Shown here one piece after another: positions 45,764 to 53,320 of a DNA stretch of 64,000 bases. The stretch covers positions 62,001 through 126,000 of the forward strand of contig NZ_BJDM01000002.1 of NCBI RefSeq assembly GCF_005405145.1, read 5' to 3'. The translations under genes were made by a program, and so were the position numbers. The stretch's first letter is position 1. Every line of letters starts with the position of its first letter. The notes under the pieces were generated by a model. That model saw only the letters and a list, made by a program, of their open reading frames with translations, made no database searches and was not told where the DNA came from. Source of the DNA: Paucilactobacillus kaifaensis. GTDB taxonomy: Bacteria; Bacillota; Bacilli; Lactobacillales; Lactobacillaceae.

Positions 45764-47971
45764 TTAGTCTACATCTTCACTCCAATGTGCTTCAAAATGC
45801 TCACCGCCACCGAGTGTTTCCATTACAAATTTAAAAGCATCACAGATTTGTTCCTTGCTCCATGGGGATAGGTCTTGCATCAGATCATCAATACTGTGCG
45901 AATTAGCCTGAGTAATTTTAACAAGCTGTAATGCAATCAATTTCCTTTCATTATCATTTGTCGATATTATTTTATTCCTGACTGCTTTTTCTAAACTGCC
46001 CGACCAATTATTAAACTTAACGTAGGTTTCAAGTATTCGACGAATCTGGTTCCAAAGTGCCTGTTTTTGATTTTCATCAAAGCTAAAACGTGCTTCTCGC
46101 CATAATTCATCATAATTATTGATGATATCCTCTTCTTTTTTAGTTATCTCTTTAATAGTGCTACCGTTTGGCGTAGATAATAAATGAAAACTACGATTTG
46201 TTTTTGTGTAAGGGTTTTGCGTCCATTCCTTTAAATTTATATAAAAACTTGAGTTATGTGTTAGCACAAATATTTGTAGTCTCCTATTCCCCCTTGTATT
46301 CAATTCTTTGGATTTAAAAAGTAAGTTTTGAATCATTGTTACGATTAAAAACATTGATTGATCATCATTACTTGTGACTGGATCATCAATAACGACTGTA
46401 ACCGGTGCTCCATCAGAAAGTTTAGCCTCAACTAAATAAAAAAAGTAAAGAAACGCAATAAGATTCTCTTCACCAGTACTAAGTTCCGAAACTGTCCGCT
46501 GCTCACCATCTTGCCCTTCAATGGTGTAATATCCACTAACCTCTTTATTTGTAGCTGGAAGCATCAACTTAAATCGCTTGTTATCAAGTAAACCAAGAAG
46601 ATAATTAATTCGATTAACAGCCTCTTCTTCAGATTGTGTCTGTGCCTTCAACATAGCCATTTCAGTATCAATATTATTGACTGCCATCAATTTTTCATTT
46701 TTATCATTTTTGGCATCTCTTAGGCTATTCTGGAAGCCTTTAACATTGGACTGACAGGCACGAACATCAGATTGACCGCAACGAATTCTCATGAGTTCAA
46801 GAACATTGGCATGCAGTTTTTCTTTCGATTCAGTAGCATTTGCTACCAGCTGATTATTCGTTGAAATTTTCTCGTTAACTTCCTTAATCTTTGAAGATAA
46901 CTCTTCTAGAGCCAGATTCAGAGAATTGAGTACATCATCAATTTCAATCGGCTGTTGAGCGTTCTTTCTTTTAGATTCAACAGTTTTTGATAGCAACTTA
47001 AGAACTGTTTTTACCGAAGCAACCTCCTTCGATACAGCAACCTTAAATGTGGTATCACTTTTCTCGGATTGCATCTCTGTATTTTCTTGCCATGTTTGTA
47101 GTTGATATTGCATTTGTTGTATACCATTTAGAGAAGTATCAATGTCATTTTGAAAATTATTATATGCACTATCAATAATTTCTGAGAATCCCGCTTCAAG
47201 AATATCATAGTGAACTTGAGTAATTTCTTGTCCACAGAATGGACAAGGTTTATTCGGGCCCAAGTATTTTTGTCCCTGCCGAACCCATCCCTCAAGTTTT
47301 CTCGCTGAAATTTTATTAGCAATTTCACTCTTCGCAACATTGCTCAACGTCTTAACCATTACTTCTTTTATTTTTTCGGTATCAAGTGTTGAGGAAAAGC
47401 CAACAAACCTATCTAAGCTCACTCCTGCTTGGATTAAATTGTGTTTAGACAAAATGTCTTCTTCACTTTGCTGTGATGCTGATTCAATTGGTTGATTATT
47501 TCCAAGTTGCTTTAGCTTTTCTGCAAATATCTTCTTGCTACCACCCCAGCCAGATAAATCTTCAGGAAATTTATCATGAAAATGTCGATATATATTATCC
47601 CACACAAAATCTTGATACTGTTGAACTGCTGCGTCAAAATTCTTTTGTTGCTTTTCCAAAGTCTTTGAGGAATACTCGAGGGCAGTTTGAATTTCTACTC
47701 TAGAAATGGTGATCTCTGTGATTTTCTTCTCTATTTCAAGGTTTTTCGTTCCCAATAAGATCGCATTGAGTTGTTTATCTTCTCTAATAAATCGCTCCAT
47801 ACCATCAAATATGACACAATGGTCTGGGTCGTTAAGCTGCTGAGCGATAGCTTTAGCCATGGTAGACTTTCCAGTACCGTTTTTTCCATATACCATATTT
47901 GTGTCTGTCAATTCGATAGATGAATTATTTACAAATAATGGTATATCCTTTAGATTCAACAAATTAAGCAA
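45764..47971 (-). CDS. AAA_13 family ATPase, PrrC/RloC-like candidate anticodon nuclease
   Basis: 735 residues, TTG start at 47971 after GGGAGGTG. SMC/ABC-type ATPase: Walker A GKNGTGKS (29-36), coiled-coil stretches (about 80-120 and 260-460) either side of a CPFC zinc-hook-like motif (C243, C246), signature LSTGEEN, Walker B VTVVIDDPVTSND and switch FVLTHNSSF. The C-terminal region has R644-x3-E648 and, 44 residues on, H692 in ANSHS, resembling the Arg-Glu-His triad of PrrC/RloC anticodon nucleases. In those systems the ATPase releases tRNA cleavage after DNA damage or phage attack. No hsd genes are present. It lies between two guaA-flank remnants. The family is clear; nuclease function is inferred. 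Confidence 0.75.
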   Translation of the reverse strand: MLNLLNLKDIPLFVNNSSIELTDTNMVYGKNGTGKSTMAKAIAQQLNDPDHCVIFDGMERFIREDKQLNAILLGTKNLEIEKKITEITISRVEIQTALEYSSKTLEKQQKNFDAAVQQYQDFVWDNIYRHFHDKFPEDLSGWGGSKKIFAEKLKQLGNNQPIESASQQSEEDILSKHNLIQAGVSLDRFVGFSSTLDTEKIKEVMVKTLSNVAKSEIANKISARKLEGWVRQGQKYLGPNKPCPFCGQEITQVHYDILEAGFSEIIDSAYNNFQNDIDTSLNGIQQMQYQLQTWQENTEMQSEKSDTTFKVAVSKEVASVKTVLKLLSKTVESKRKNAQQPIEIDDVLNSLNLALEELSSKIKEVNEKISTNNQLVANATESKEKLHANVLELMRIRCGQSDVRACQSNVKGFQNSLRDAKNDKNEKLMAVNNIDTEMAMLKAQTQSEEEAVNRINYLLGLLDNKRFKLMLPATNKEVSGYYTIEGQDGEQRTVSELSTGEENLIAFLYFFYLVEAKLSDGAPVTVVIDDPVTSNDDQSMFLIVTMIQNLLFKSKELNTRGNRRLQIFVLTHNSSFYINLKEWTQNPYTKTNRSFHLLSTPNGSTIKEITKKEEDIINNYDELWREARFSFDENQKQALWNQIRRILETYVKFNNWSGSLEKAVRNKIISTNDNERKLIALQLVKITQANSHSIDDLMQDLSPWSKEQICDAFKFVMETLGGGEHFEAHWSEDVD

Positions 47972-48012
47972 TTAATACACCTCCCAATTTTTTTGAATAA
48001 GATTTAATGGGC

Positions 48013-48114
48013 CTATACCAACTCATATGAATCATGTAACCTATAAAATCTGTAATCCTCATCTAAGGTTACCATTAATAATTTTCGAAAAAATTTTATT
48101 AACTTATCAATCAT
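48013..48114 (-). CDS. Small ORF upstream of the PrrC/RloC-like gene
   Basis: 33-codon frame from ATG at 48114 with AGGTGATTA upstream, ending 41 bases before the ATPase start. The peptide begins MIDKLIKFFRKLLM, an amphipathic basic helix, and ends with an acidic/aromatic half (DEDYRFYRLHDSYELV). It follows the predicted promoter (extended -10 TGCTATAAT, TATAAT complement at 48197-48202), so it would be co-transcribed with the ATPase. No family recognised. It could be a regulator of the nuclease or a chance frame. Confidence 0.4.
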   Translation of the reverse strand: MIDKLIKFFRKLLMVTLDEDYRFYRLHDSYELV

Positions 48115-48196
48115 TAATCACCTATTAATCTGACTCAATAAGCTTAATTCTATTAGTCATTTTTATAAAAGAAAACTTATTGTTTAGATCTTTGTA

Positions 48197-48205
48197 ATTA
48201 TAGCA
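48197..48205 (-). promoter_or_regulatory. Extended -10 promoter of the RloC-like gene
   Basis: TGCTATAAT on the minus strand, with only a weak -35. It is the best start signal in the 47972-48246 gap. Confidence 0.5.
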
Positions 48206-48246
48206 TCAAAGTGAAAAGTGAAAATATTTAGTTCATATTTTAATTA

Positions 48247-48288
48247 CGAAAAAATCCAGCCCAGATTTATCCAGACTGGATCTTTTCG
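48247..48288. terminator. Terminator between the integrase and RloC-like genes
   Basis: CGAAAAAATCCAG/CTGGATCTTTTCG stem (one mismatch) with T-runs on both strands; ends minus-strand transcription leaving the integrase gene. Confidence 0.85.
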
Positions 48289-48329
48289 TAATGAATTCAG
48301 TGAAAAATTATCTAATTAATCCACCAAAA

Positions 48330-48405
48330 TTTAAGATTATATCCCAACCAAATACTAAAAATTAATATTTTAGCCTTAGATTTTATATTTTACTTATTCC
48401 CACTC
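48330..48405. repeat. Distal attachment site of the guaA element (second copy of the guaA flank)
   Basis: TTATTCCCACTC (48394-48405) is identical to the last codons of guaA (56610-56621). The preceding 65 bases (TATATCCCAAC, AAATAC, TTTTATAT) are a diverged copy of the guaA downstream flank. It lies 19 bases beyond the integrase stop codon, as expected for an att site. Confidence 0.75.
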
Positions 48406-48424
48406 GATAAGCAAGTAGCATGTT

Positions 48425-49723
48425 CTAACTCGCGGTATGAGTGGCTTTATGCTCAATTTTTACCATTTTGGCGGTGTTCTTGGCGGGGGTTAACTTATCG
48501 AACTTCACTGTTTGATTTCCAACGAACCGTACCTGATTTTCATTAGCTGTTTTAATCCTGATATTACCTGTCATTTGTTCAGCAATATCCGCATCTAATC
48601 CACTCCACAAATGTGAGTAATGCTTTAACGTAATCTCTGGTGAAGAGTGACCTAATCGTTTGGACAGCACCAACACCGATACATTAAATTCATTAATCAG
48701 ATAAGAAGCATGGCTATGACGCAATCCTTTGCCTTCAATTGCTTGAACACCTGCCAGCTTAGCATAACGATGGATAATGTTAGCAATAGTTGATTTTATC
48801 ATTGGTAGTCCGTCATAAGTCATAATAAAATCATCGTTTTCACCCAGTCCAAATTTACGTTGAACCGCACGCCATTTTTTCAAAATAGCCACTGTATCAT
48901 CATCTAACGATAAGATTCGTCTACCGCTATCTGTTTTCGTATAGTTATGCCGTTCCCAGCTCTGTCGGTTTTTCAATACTAACATATGATCAACATGCAT
49001 CAATTTTTTACCAAGATCGACATCACGCCACCATAATGCTGTTCCTTCATTGACGCGAACACCAGTAGTAAAGTAAATCCATAACATAATGAAATTAAGA
49101 TGGCTGTAGACGTCATCAATACATATCTGGGCAATTACTTTTTCAAAATCATTTTTCGTCCAATAAGCAACGTTAGCTCGTCCTTTAGGAATTGCCTTGG
49201 CCTGCTTTGAGACATTAGTCGATAAGTATTGCGATTGCACAGCGTAATCTAGTGACTTTCTAAAGCAACCAAAAACTAAACCAGCGTAGCCTTGCGAATA
49301 CCCAGCACCACCATCATCTACTGATGACAGCAACCATGTTCGAAAACTTTGTACATCCGTAATATCAATATCGCGTAGCATCATTTTACCAAAGCGTGCA
49401 ATACAAATTTCAAAGCTTCGATTCCTAACTAAGAAGGTACTCTCTTCCACATCAGTTTTATAAGCAGGAACATAGGTGTCATGCATGAACTGTGCATAGG
49501 TCATCCGGTAATTTGCATAGCCATGGGCTTCATGGTACTCACGCTTAACTCTGACTAATTCCGTGTACGCCTGACGTGCTGATGAAAATGGCTTACCATT
49601 ACCATCCTTTCTTCCTTTTTTTCGAATCCGCTTGCCCGTTATTTTGTCAGTACCTAATTCTGTTTCGTAATAAAACTTACCTTTAGTGTCGGTAAAAACA
49701 CCTGCATATTTTGTTTTACTCAT
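48425..49723 (-). CDS. Tyrosine recombinase/integrase of the guaA element
   Basis: 432 residues from ATG at 49723 (GGAGATG upstream), overlapping the DUF3173 gene by eight bases. N-terminal arm-binding AP2-like domain (YETELGTDKITGKRIRKKGRK), SAM-like core domain, and catalytic domain with R223 (TTGVRVNEGTAL), R335 (GLRHSHAS), H359 (LGHSS) and nucleophile Y369 (LKHYSHLW). The box II position usually His is Lys332, a variation known in this superfamily. It is next to the distal att copy. Catalyses site-specific insertion at guaA. Confidence 0.92.
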   Translation of the reverse strand: MSKTKYAGVFTDTKGKFYYETELGTDKITGKRIRKKGRKDGNGKPFSSARQAYTELVRVKREYHEAHGYANYRMTYAQFMHDTYVPAYKTDVEESTFLVRNRSFEICIARFGKMMLRDIDITDVQSFRTWLLSSVDDGGAGYSQGYAGLVFGCFRKSLDYAVQSQYLSTNVSKQAKAIPKGRANVAYWTKNDFEKVIAQICIDDVYSHLNFIMLWIYFTTGVRVNEGTALWWRDVDLGKKLMHVDHMLVLKNRQSWERHNYTKTDSGRRILSLDDDTVAILKKWRAVQRKFGLGENDDFIMTYDGLPMIKSTIANIIHRYAKLAGVQAIEGKGLRHSHASYLINEFNVSVLVLSKRLGHSSPEITLKHYSHLWSGLDADIAEQMTGNIRIKTANENQVRFVGNQTVKFDKLTPAKNTAKMVKIEHKATHTAS

Positions 49724-49922
49724 TCTCAACATCTCCATTTAGTGGTGAACCAATAATGGATTCAACGGCCTCACGTGGAACCGTTCCAAGGCGTTGGTTG
49801 AGATACAAAGCATACCCCTTTTGTACCATACTTGCTTTAGCTTGTCGAATGATATTTCGTGCGGTGTGCTGCTTAAAACCACATTTAATTAAATCGTGGT
49901 AAGTTACAAACCCGTTTTCCAT
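49716..49922 (-). CDS. DUF3173 family protein, excisionase-like
   Basis: 68 residues: TYHDLIKCGFKQHTARNIIRQAK, MVQKGYALYLNQRLGTVP and AVESIIG match the DUF3173 pattern found next to integrases of Firmicute ICEs and IMEs. Probably a small HTH DNA-binding protein acting as recombination directionality factor. Its 3' end overlaps the integrase start, so the two are translationally coupled. Confidence 0.85.
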   Translation of the reverse strand: MENGFVTYHDLIKCGFKQHTARNIIRQAKASMVQKGYALYLNQRLGTVPREAVESIIGSPLNGDVENE

Positions 49923-50041
49923 TCTTTCACTTCCTAATTTCTTGATGAAGTGAGATAATAACCGTGGATAGATTGCTTATTTTATCTATTTTAAGGTGTA
50001 ACTACTTGCTTTGGTCGGCGTAGTTGCACCTTTTTATTACC

Positions 50042-51262
50042 TCAATCGCCATTATTTTCTGGTTGCTTGATCATTATTTCTTCAGGACTAGCCAACATTT
50101 GCTGGATCATCACTTGTTGATTTTCACTTAACTTGGCCTCAGCAATGATCGTCATTAAAGTATCCTCGCTTTTGGCCGAATCAATTGCCATTAACATTTT
50201 TAAACTAGGCGCCACTTGTTTTTTGATCCATTGAATAGTTTGGTCTAAAGTGACCGGTTCCGGTGAAACTGCCAAACGTAACTTATCCGCATACTTACCA
50301 ATAAACTGCGCCCACCGATTGTCTAACGGCCATTTTGACGTTGGCTTGTTGGCAATCGGCTTCACAAAACGTAAGTAATTATTGATAATACCGAACACGG
50401 TTCGCTGTGGATCACGGTAAGATAACAAGTCGGCAATCGTTTGCTCGGCCCGTTCGTCAAATACGCGGATTTCAAACCGATTCTTGATTTTAGTTTGCGC
50501 CAACGCCTTACCTAATTTGAAATATTGCTCAACATCTTTCTGATAAATACAAAAATAAATGGCACTTTTACGTGAGCCAAAATAGAGGCTTTCTCCTTTT
50601 AAATTGTCTTTGTCGCGGACAAAGTATTTACACTCCCTGAACTTTGTAATGTATTCATGATGTATACTCTTTTCAATCAAGTAATGAACCGGGAGCACAT
50701 CTAAATAATCATTGATGGCTAGATCAATGCGTTTAACGACGCCATCAAGGGCCAGTGCCTGCCGTAGAAAGTCATACCAGCTCTGTTCACTAGCCACTAA
50801 GATACCTTCCAACTCGCGACAGCCTTTTCCTTTTAATTCAATCAATGAACCGCGATTATCGTCTTCCGGTGAAATAAAAATTTCCATATCACCATGCCGA
50901 AATTTTCCACTGTAGCCGTAACGGCCATAAGGTTCATACACAAAATAAATCGGCTTGATGCAGAAAAGTGCCACAATTATTTCGTCAACATCATGGGTTG
51001 GAAATCTGATCCGGACATAGTCGAAACAAATGTTTAATGCGGTGATGCCACTCATTTCGCGAAAGGCTGCGGTTAATCGTTGGCGCATGGCTTCGGTCAA
51101 TGGTCGTTTACTGTTCAATAGTTGATTGAGATAAGAACGACTGATGCCCATCGACTTAGCTAGCTGACTTTGTTTAATCTTTTTGTCCTCCAGCTGTTGC
51201 CAAAAAATATTTAGCCAATTGGCTTGAACTTGGTAATCAATTAGAGTTAAATCTTCATTCAA
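50042..51262 (-). CDS. MOBT-type relaxase / replication initiator (HTH plus Rep_trans)
   Basis: 406 residues. An N-terminal Cro/CI-type HTH (about 30-70: KQSQLAKSMGISRSYLNQLLNS) is followed by a Rep_trans domain (about 75-330) with GYSGKFRHGDMEIFISPED, VVKRIDLAINDYLD, TLYFGSRKS-like GESLYFGSRKSAIYFCIYQKD and NRFEIRVFDERAEQTIADLL. This HTH plus Rep_trans layout is that of MOBT relaxases of the ICESt3/Tn916 group. It should nick at oriT and may start rolling-circle replication. The oriT-like site lies upstream in its own leader region. Divergent from the HTH regulator gene. Confidence 0.85.
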   Translation of the reverse strand: MNEDLTLIDYQVQANWLNIFWQQLEDKKIKQSQLAKSMGISRSYLNQLLNSKRPLTEAMRQRLTAAFREMSGITALNICFDYVRIRFPTHDVDEIIVALFCIKPIYFVYEPYGRYGYSGKFRHGDMEIFISPEDDNRGSLIELKGKGCRELEGILVASEQSWYDFLRQALALDGVVKRIDLAINDYLDVLPVHYLIEKSIHHEYITKFRECKYFVRDKDNLKGESLYFGSRKSAIYFCIYQKDVEQYFKLGKALAQTKIKNRFEIRVFDERAEQTIADLLSYRDPQRTVFGIINNYLRFVKPIANKPTSKWPLDNRWAQFIGKYADKLRLAVSPEPVTLDQTIQWIKKQVAPSLKMLMAIDSAKSEDTLMTIIAEAKLSENQQVMIQQMLASPEEIMIKQPENNGD

Positions 51263-51698
51263 GTACGCTCACCTCCAAAAATTGCTATTCTTGGTCACGG
51301 TTAACAGCAACTATGTTGCTTGAATGCCTAGAAATTGGCATTTCTTGCTGCTGGATTACCTAATCGTTTATACTTTCTACCCCCCTATTAGAACTTGGGG
51401 GTTGAGGCGGCCGGCTAAAGCCGACCGCCACCGCTCACGCTAGCGGCTTTCGCGTTGCACGCCGCGCGTGGCGGCGGCTAATCTTTTTTCCTCCTTTATT
51501 CTGTTTTCAAGGAACAATTATGATCAATGCCAGCAAAACTTTGTAAGAATATTTCACTTGGCTTAGATCATATAAACATGATAGCGTAGGCGTTTAGAGC
51601 TGGTCAATCACCTTATGCCACCTACTCAAAGACCGTGAGTAGTCGTTGTAGTTGTCTACTTTAAGTAACTAAGTTAAGATACTGATGAGGTGATGATA
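51263..51698. other. Control region between the relaxase and regulator genes
   Basis: About 435 bases. Contains the oriT-like C-run/G-run site and GC-rich branched structure (51379-51477), and a stem CTACTCA/TGAGTAG with a 7-base loop (51622-51642) before the regulator gene that may be its operator. Divergent promoters must lie here but no clear hexamer pair was found. Confidence 0.5.
51379..51477. other. Candidate origin of transfer with GC-rich branched structure
   Basis: ACCCCC (51379-51384) and GGGGGT (51397-51402) flank an AT-rich centre, the layout of nic regions used by MOBT relaxases (ICEBs1, Tn916 type). It is followed by CGGC-TAAA-GCCG (51412-51423) and a branched structure: outer CCGCCAC/GTGGCGG, inner CCGCT/AGCGG and CACGC/GCGTG. 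The roughly 70-base stretch is far richer in G+C than the genome. The second part may be a single-strand replication origin. Location just upstream of the relaxase gene supports this reading. Confidence 0.6.
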
Positions 51699-52247
51699 AT
51701 GATCGAAAACTTTGGTCAAAACATAAAAAGATTGCGGCAAAAACACCAGATCACGCAAGAAGACTTAGCCATTGCCATCGAAGTTCAAAAACAAGCAATT
51801 TCAAATATTGAACGCGGTAAAAGTTATCCTAGTTTTGAAAACTTGGACCGAATTGCCAGATTTTTCAATGTTTCCGCCGTCGACTTATTTGGCACACCGG
51901 CTGAAATTGAAATCAGTAGCACTACTGCTATTCTTGATCGCATTGATGAATATACTGACAAAACTGAGCACCTCTTTCGCTTAATGCACCGCATAGATGA
52001 TTTCTCACCGCGTCAAATTGATGGTCTTAGTGATCAAGTTCATGAAATTATGAGCTATTTTCAACCCTACACAGAACTGAATGAGGACGGAACGCCAGAA
52101 ACTGATCAGAATGACCGGCCAATTATCCGACAATCAAGGTATCGGCAATTGCCAATTAAAGAGATCAATGCTTTATACAATAAAATCAATACCATCAATA
52201 CTTATAAAGAAAACGCAAAAAGCCATCCTCAAACAAAGGATGACTGA
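51699..52247 (+). CDS. HTH (Cro/CI, XRE-family) transcriptional regulator of the element
   Basis: 182 residues from ATG at 51699 (GAGG eight bases upstream; an in-frame GTG at 51690 overlaps it). N-terminal XRE HTH NIKRLRQKHQITQEDLAIAIEVQKQAISNIERGKSYPSFENL, then a helical region without a recognisable ImmA-target or peptidase domain. Divergent from the relaxase gene; probably represses transfer and excision genes, as in related elements. Confidence 0.87.
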   Translation: MIENFGQNIKRLRQKHQITQEDLAIAIEVQKQAISNIERGKSYPSFENLDRIARFFNVSAVDLFGTPAEIEISSTTAILDRIDEYTDKTEHLFRLMHRIDDFSPRQIDGLSDQVHEIMSYFQPYTELNEDGTPETDQNDRPIIRQSRYRQLPIKEINALYNKINTINTYKENAKSHPQTKDD

Positions 52248-52339
52248 TGGTCGTATTCAAAGAATTTAATCAATAATAAACTAAGCAATCATACTTAGGT
52301 GTTTAAGCACAGTATTAATAAACTAAAATTTCAAGTTTA

Positions 52340-53317
52340 CTAGTGATGTATTTGCGTGCTAAATGTCACAACAACTTTACCTAGACCATGTTGTGTCTCC
52401 AAAAATTGATGTGCTTGCACAACTTGTGAAAAATCAAATACCTTGCTTGGCTGAACATTAACGTGGTGATTTTCAATAAAGGTGAACATTTCTTGAATTG
52501 CACTGGCTGAAACATCTCCTGAGTAAAAACCAGTTAAATAACAATTATTAGGGATTGCCATAATTGGATCAAAATCATTTAAGGCCCAGACACCACCGAG
52601 CTCTCCAGTGGCACTGACAATGCCGTATTCGTTCAGATGTTGTAGTGTATCCGGCACGCTTTGTGGGCCAATTAGATCAATAATTTTATCGAAATTCCCT
52701 GTGTTGGCAGGTAACTTTGTACTGCTCGATGCCACGATAACTTCGTCAAAACCAGCACGTAATAACTCTTGTTTTTTACTCTTCGATCGGGTTGTTCCGA
52801 CTACTGTGATTGCTTTATCAAACGCTTTGATTAAATTGAAGTCTGCAATGCCAACACCACTAGTGGCGGCACGAATCAAGATACGATCATTTGCCTTGAT
52901 TTGCAAACTTTTAAAGATACCGTATGCAGTGTAGTAGGTTTCTGGTATTGCGGCCAATTCTGTAATCGGTAAATTCGAAGTGATTGGATAAATTTGTTTG
53001 TTGGGCAACAAAACATATTCGGCGTAACTGCCATTAAAAGCGCGTCCCATTTCGCCCATAATTGAAACCACTTTTTGTCCCGGTTTAAAAGTGGTCTCAT
53101 CTGATGTTGCATCGACTTCTCCAACAACTTCAATACCTAAAATTCGTGTAAATTCGACACTGGGTGATTTGCCTTCACGCGTAAATATTTCTGAATGATT
53201 GATGCCAAAGCCAAGTACCTTGACCCTAGTCCAGCCTGCTTTCAAAGCTGGTGTAGACACATCGGTTAATTCGAGAACTTCTGGTCCACCAGGATGATTC
53301 ACAACATATGCTTTCAT
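52340..53317 (-). CDS. Zinc-less medium-chain oxidoreductase (quinone-reductase-like)
   Basis: 325 residues. N-terminal GroES-like domain (MKAYVVNHPGGPEVLELTD), Rossmann motif IRAATSGVGIADFNLIKAF and GTTRSKSKKQELLRAGFDEVI; no zinc ligands. Likely NADPH-dependent quinone or enone reductase. Third gene of the element's cargo operon, three bases after the betaine-type permease gene, so it is co-transcribed with the transporter. Confidence 0.83.
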   Translation of the reverse strand: MKAYVVNHPGGPEVLELTDVSTPALKAGWTRVKVLGFGINHSEIFTREGKSPSVEFTRILGIEVVGEVDATSDETTFKPGQKVVSIMGEMGRAFNGSYAEYVLLPNKQIYPITSNLPITELAAIPETYYTAYGIFKSLQIKANDRILIRAATSGVGIADFNLIKAFDKAITVVGTTRSKSKKQELLRAGFDEVIVASSSTKLPANTGNFDKIIDLIGPQSVPDTLQHLNEYGIVSATGELGGVWALNDFDPIMAIPNNCYLTGFYSGDVSASAIQEMFTFIENHHVNVQPSKVFDFSQVVQAHQFLETQHGLGKVVVTFSTQIHH

Positions 53318-53320
53318 GAT

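Noticed and set aside
45764-47971. Type I restriction-associated PrrC
   Set aside because: No hsdR, hsdM or hsdS gene is present, and the protein is much longer than PrrC; an RloC-like reading fits better.
49716-52247. Prophage or phage satellite
   Set aside because: No capsid, terminase or interference genes; HTH plus Rep_trans relaxase and oriT-like DNA favour a mobilizable element.
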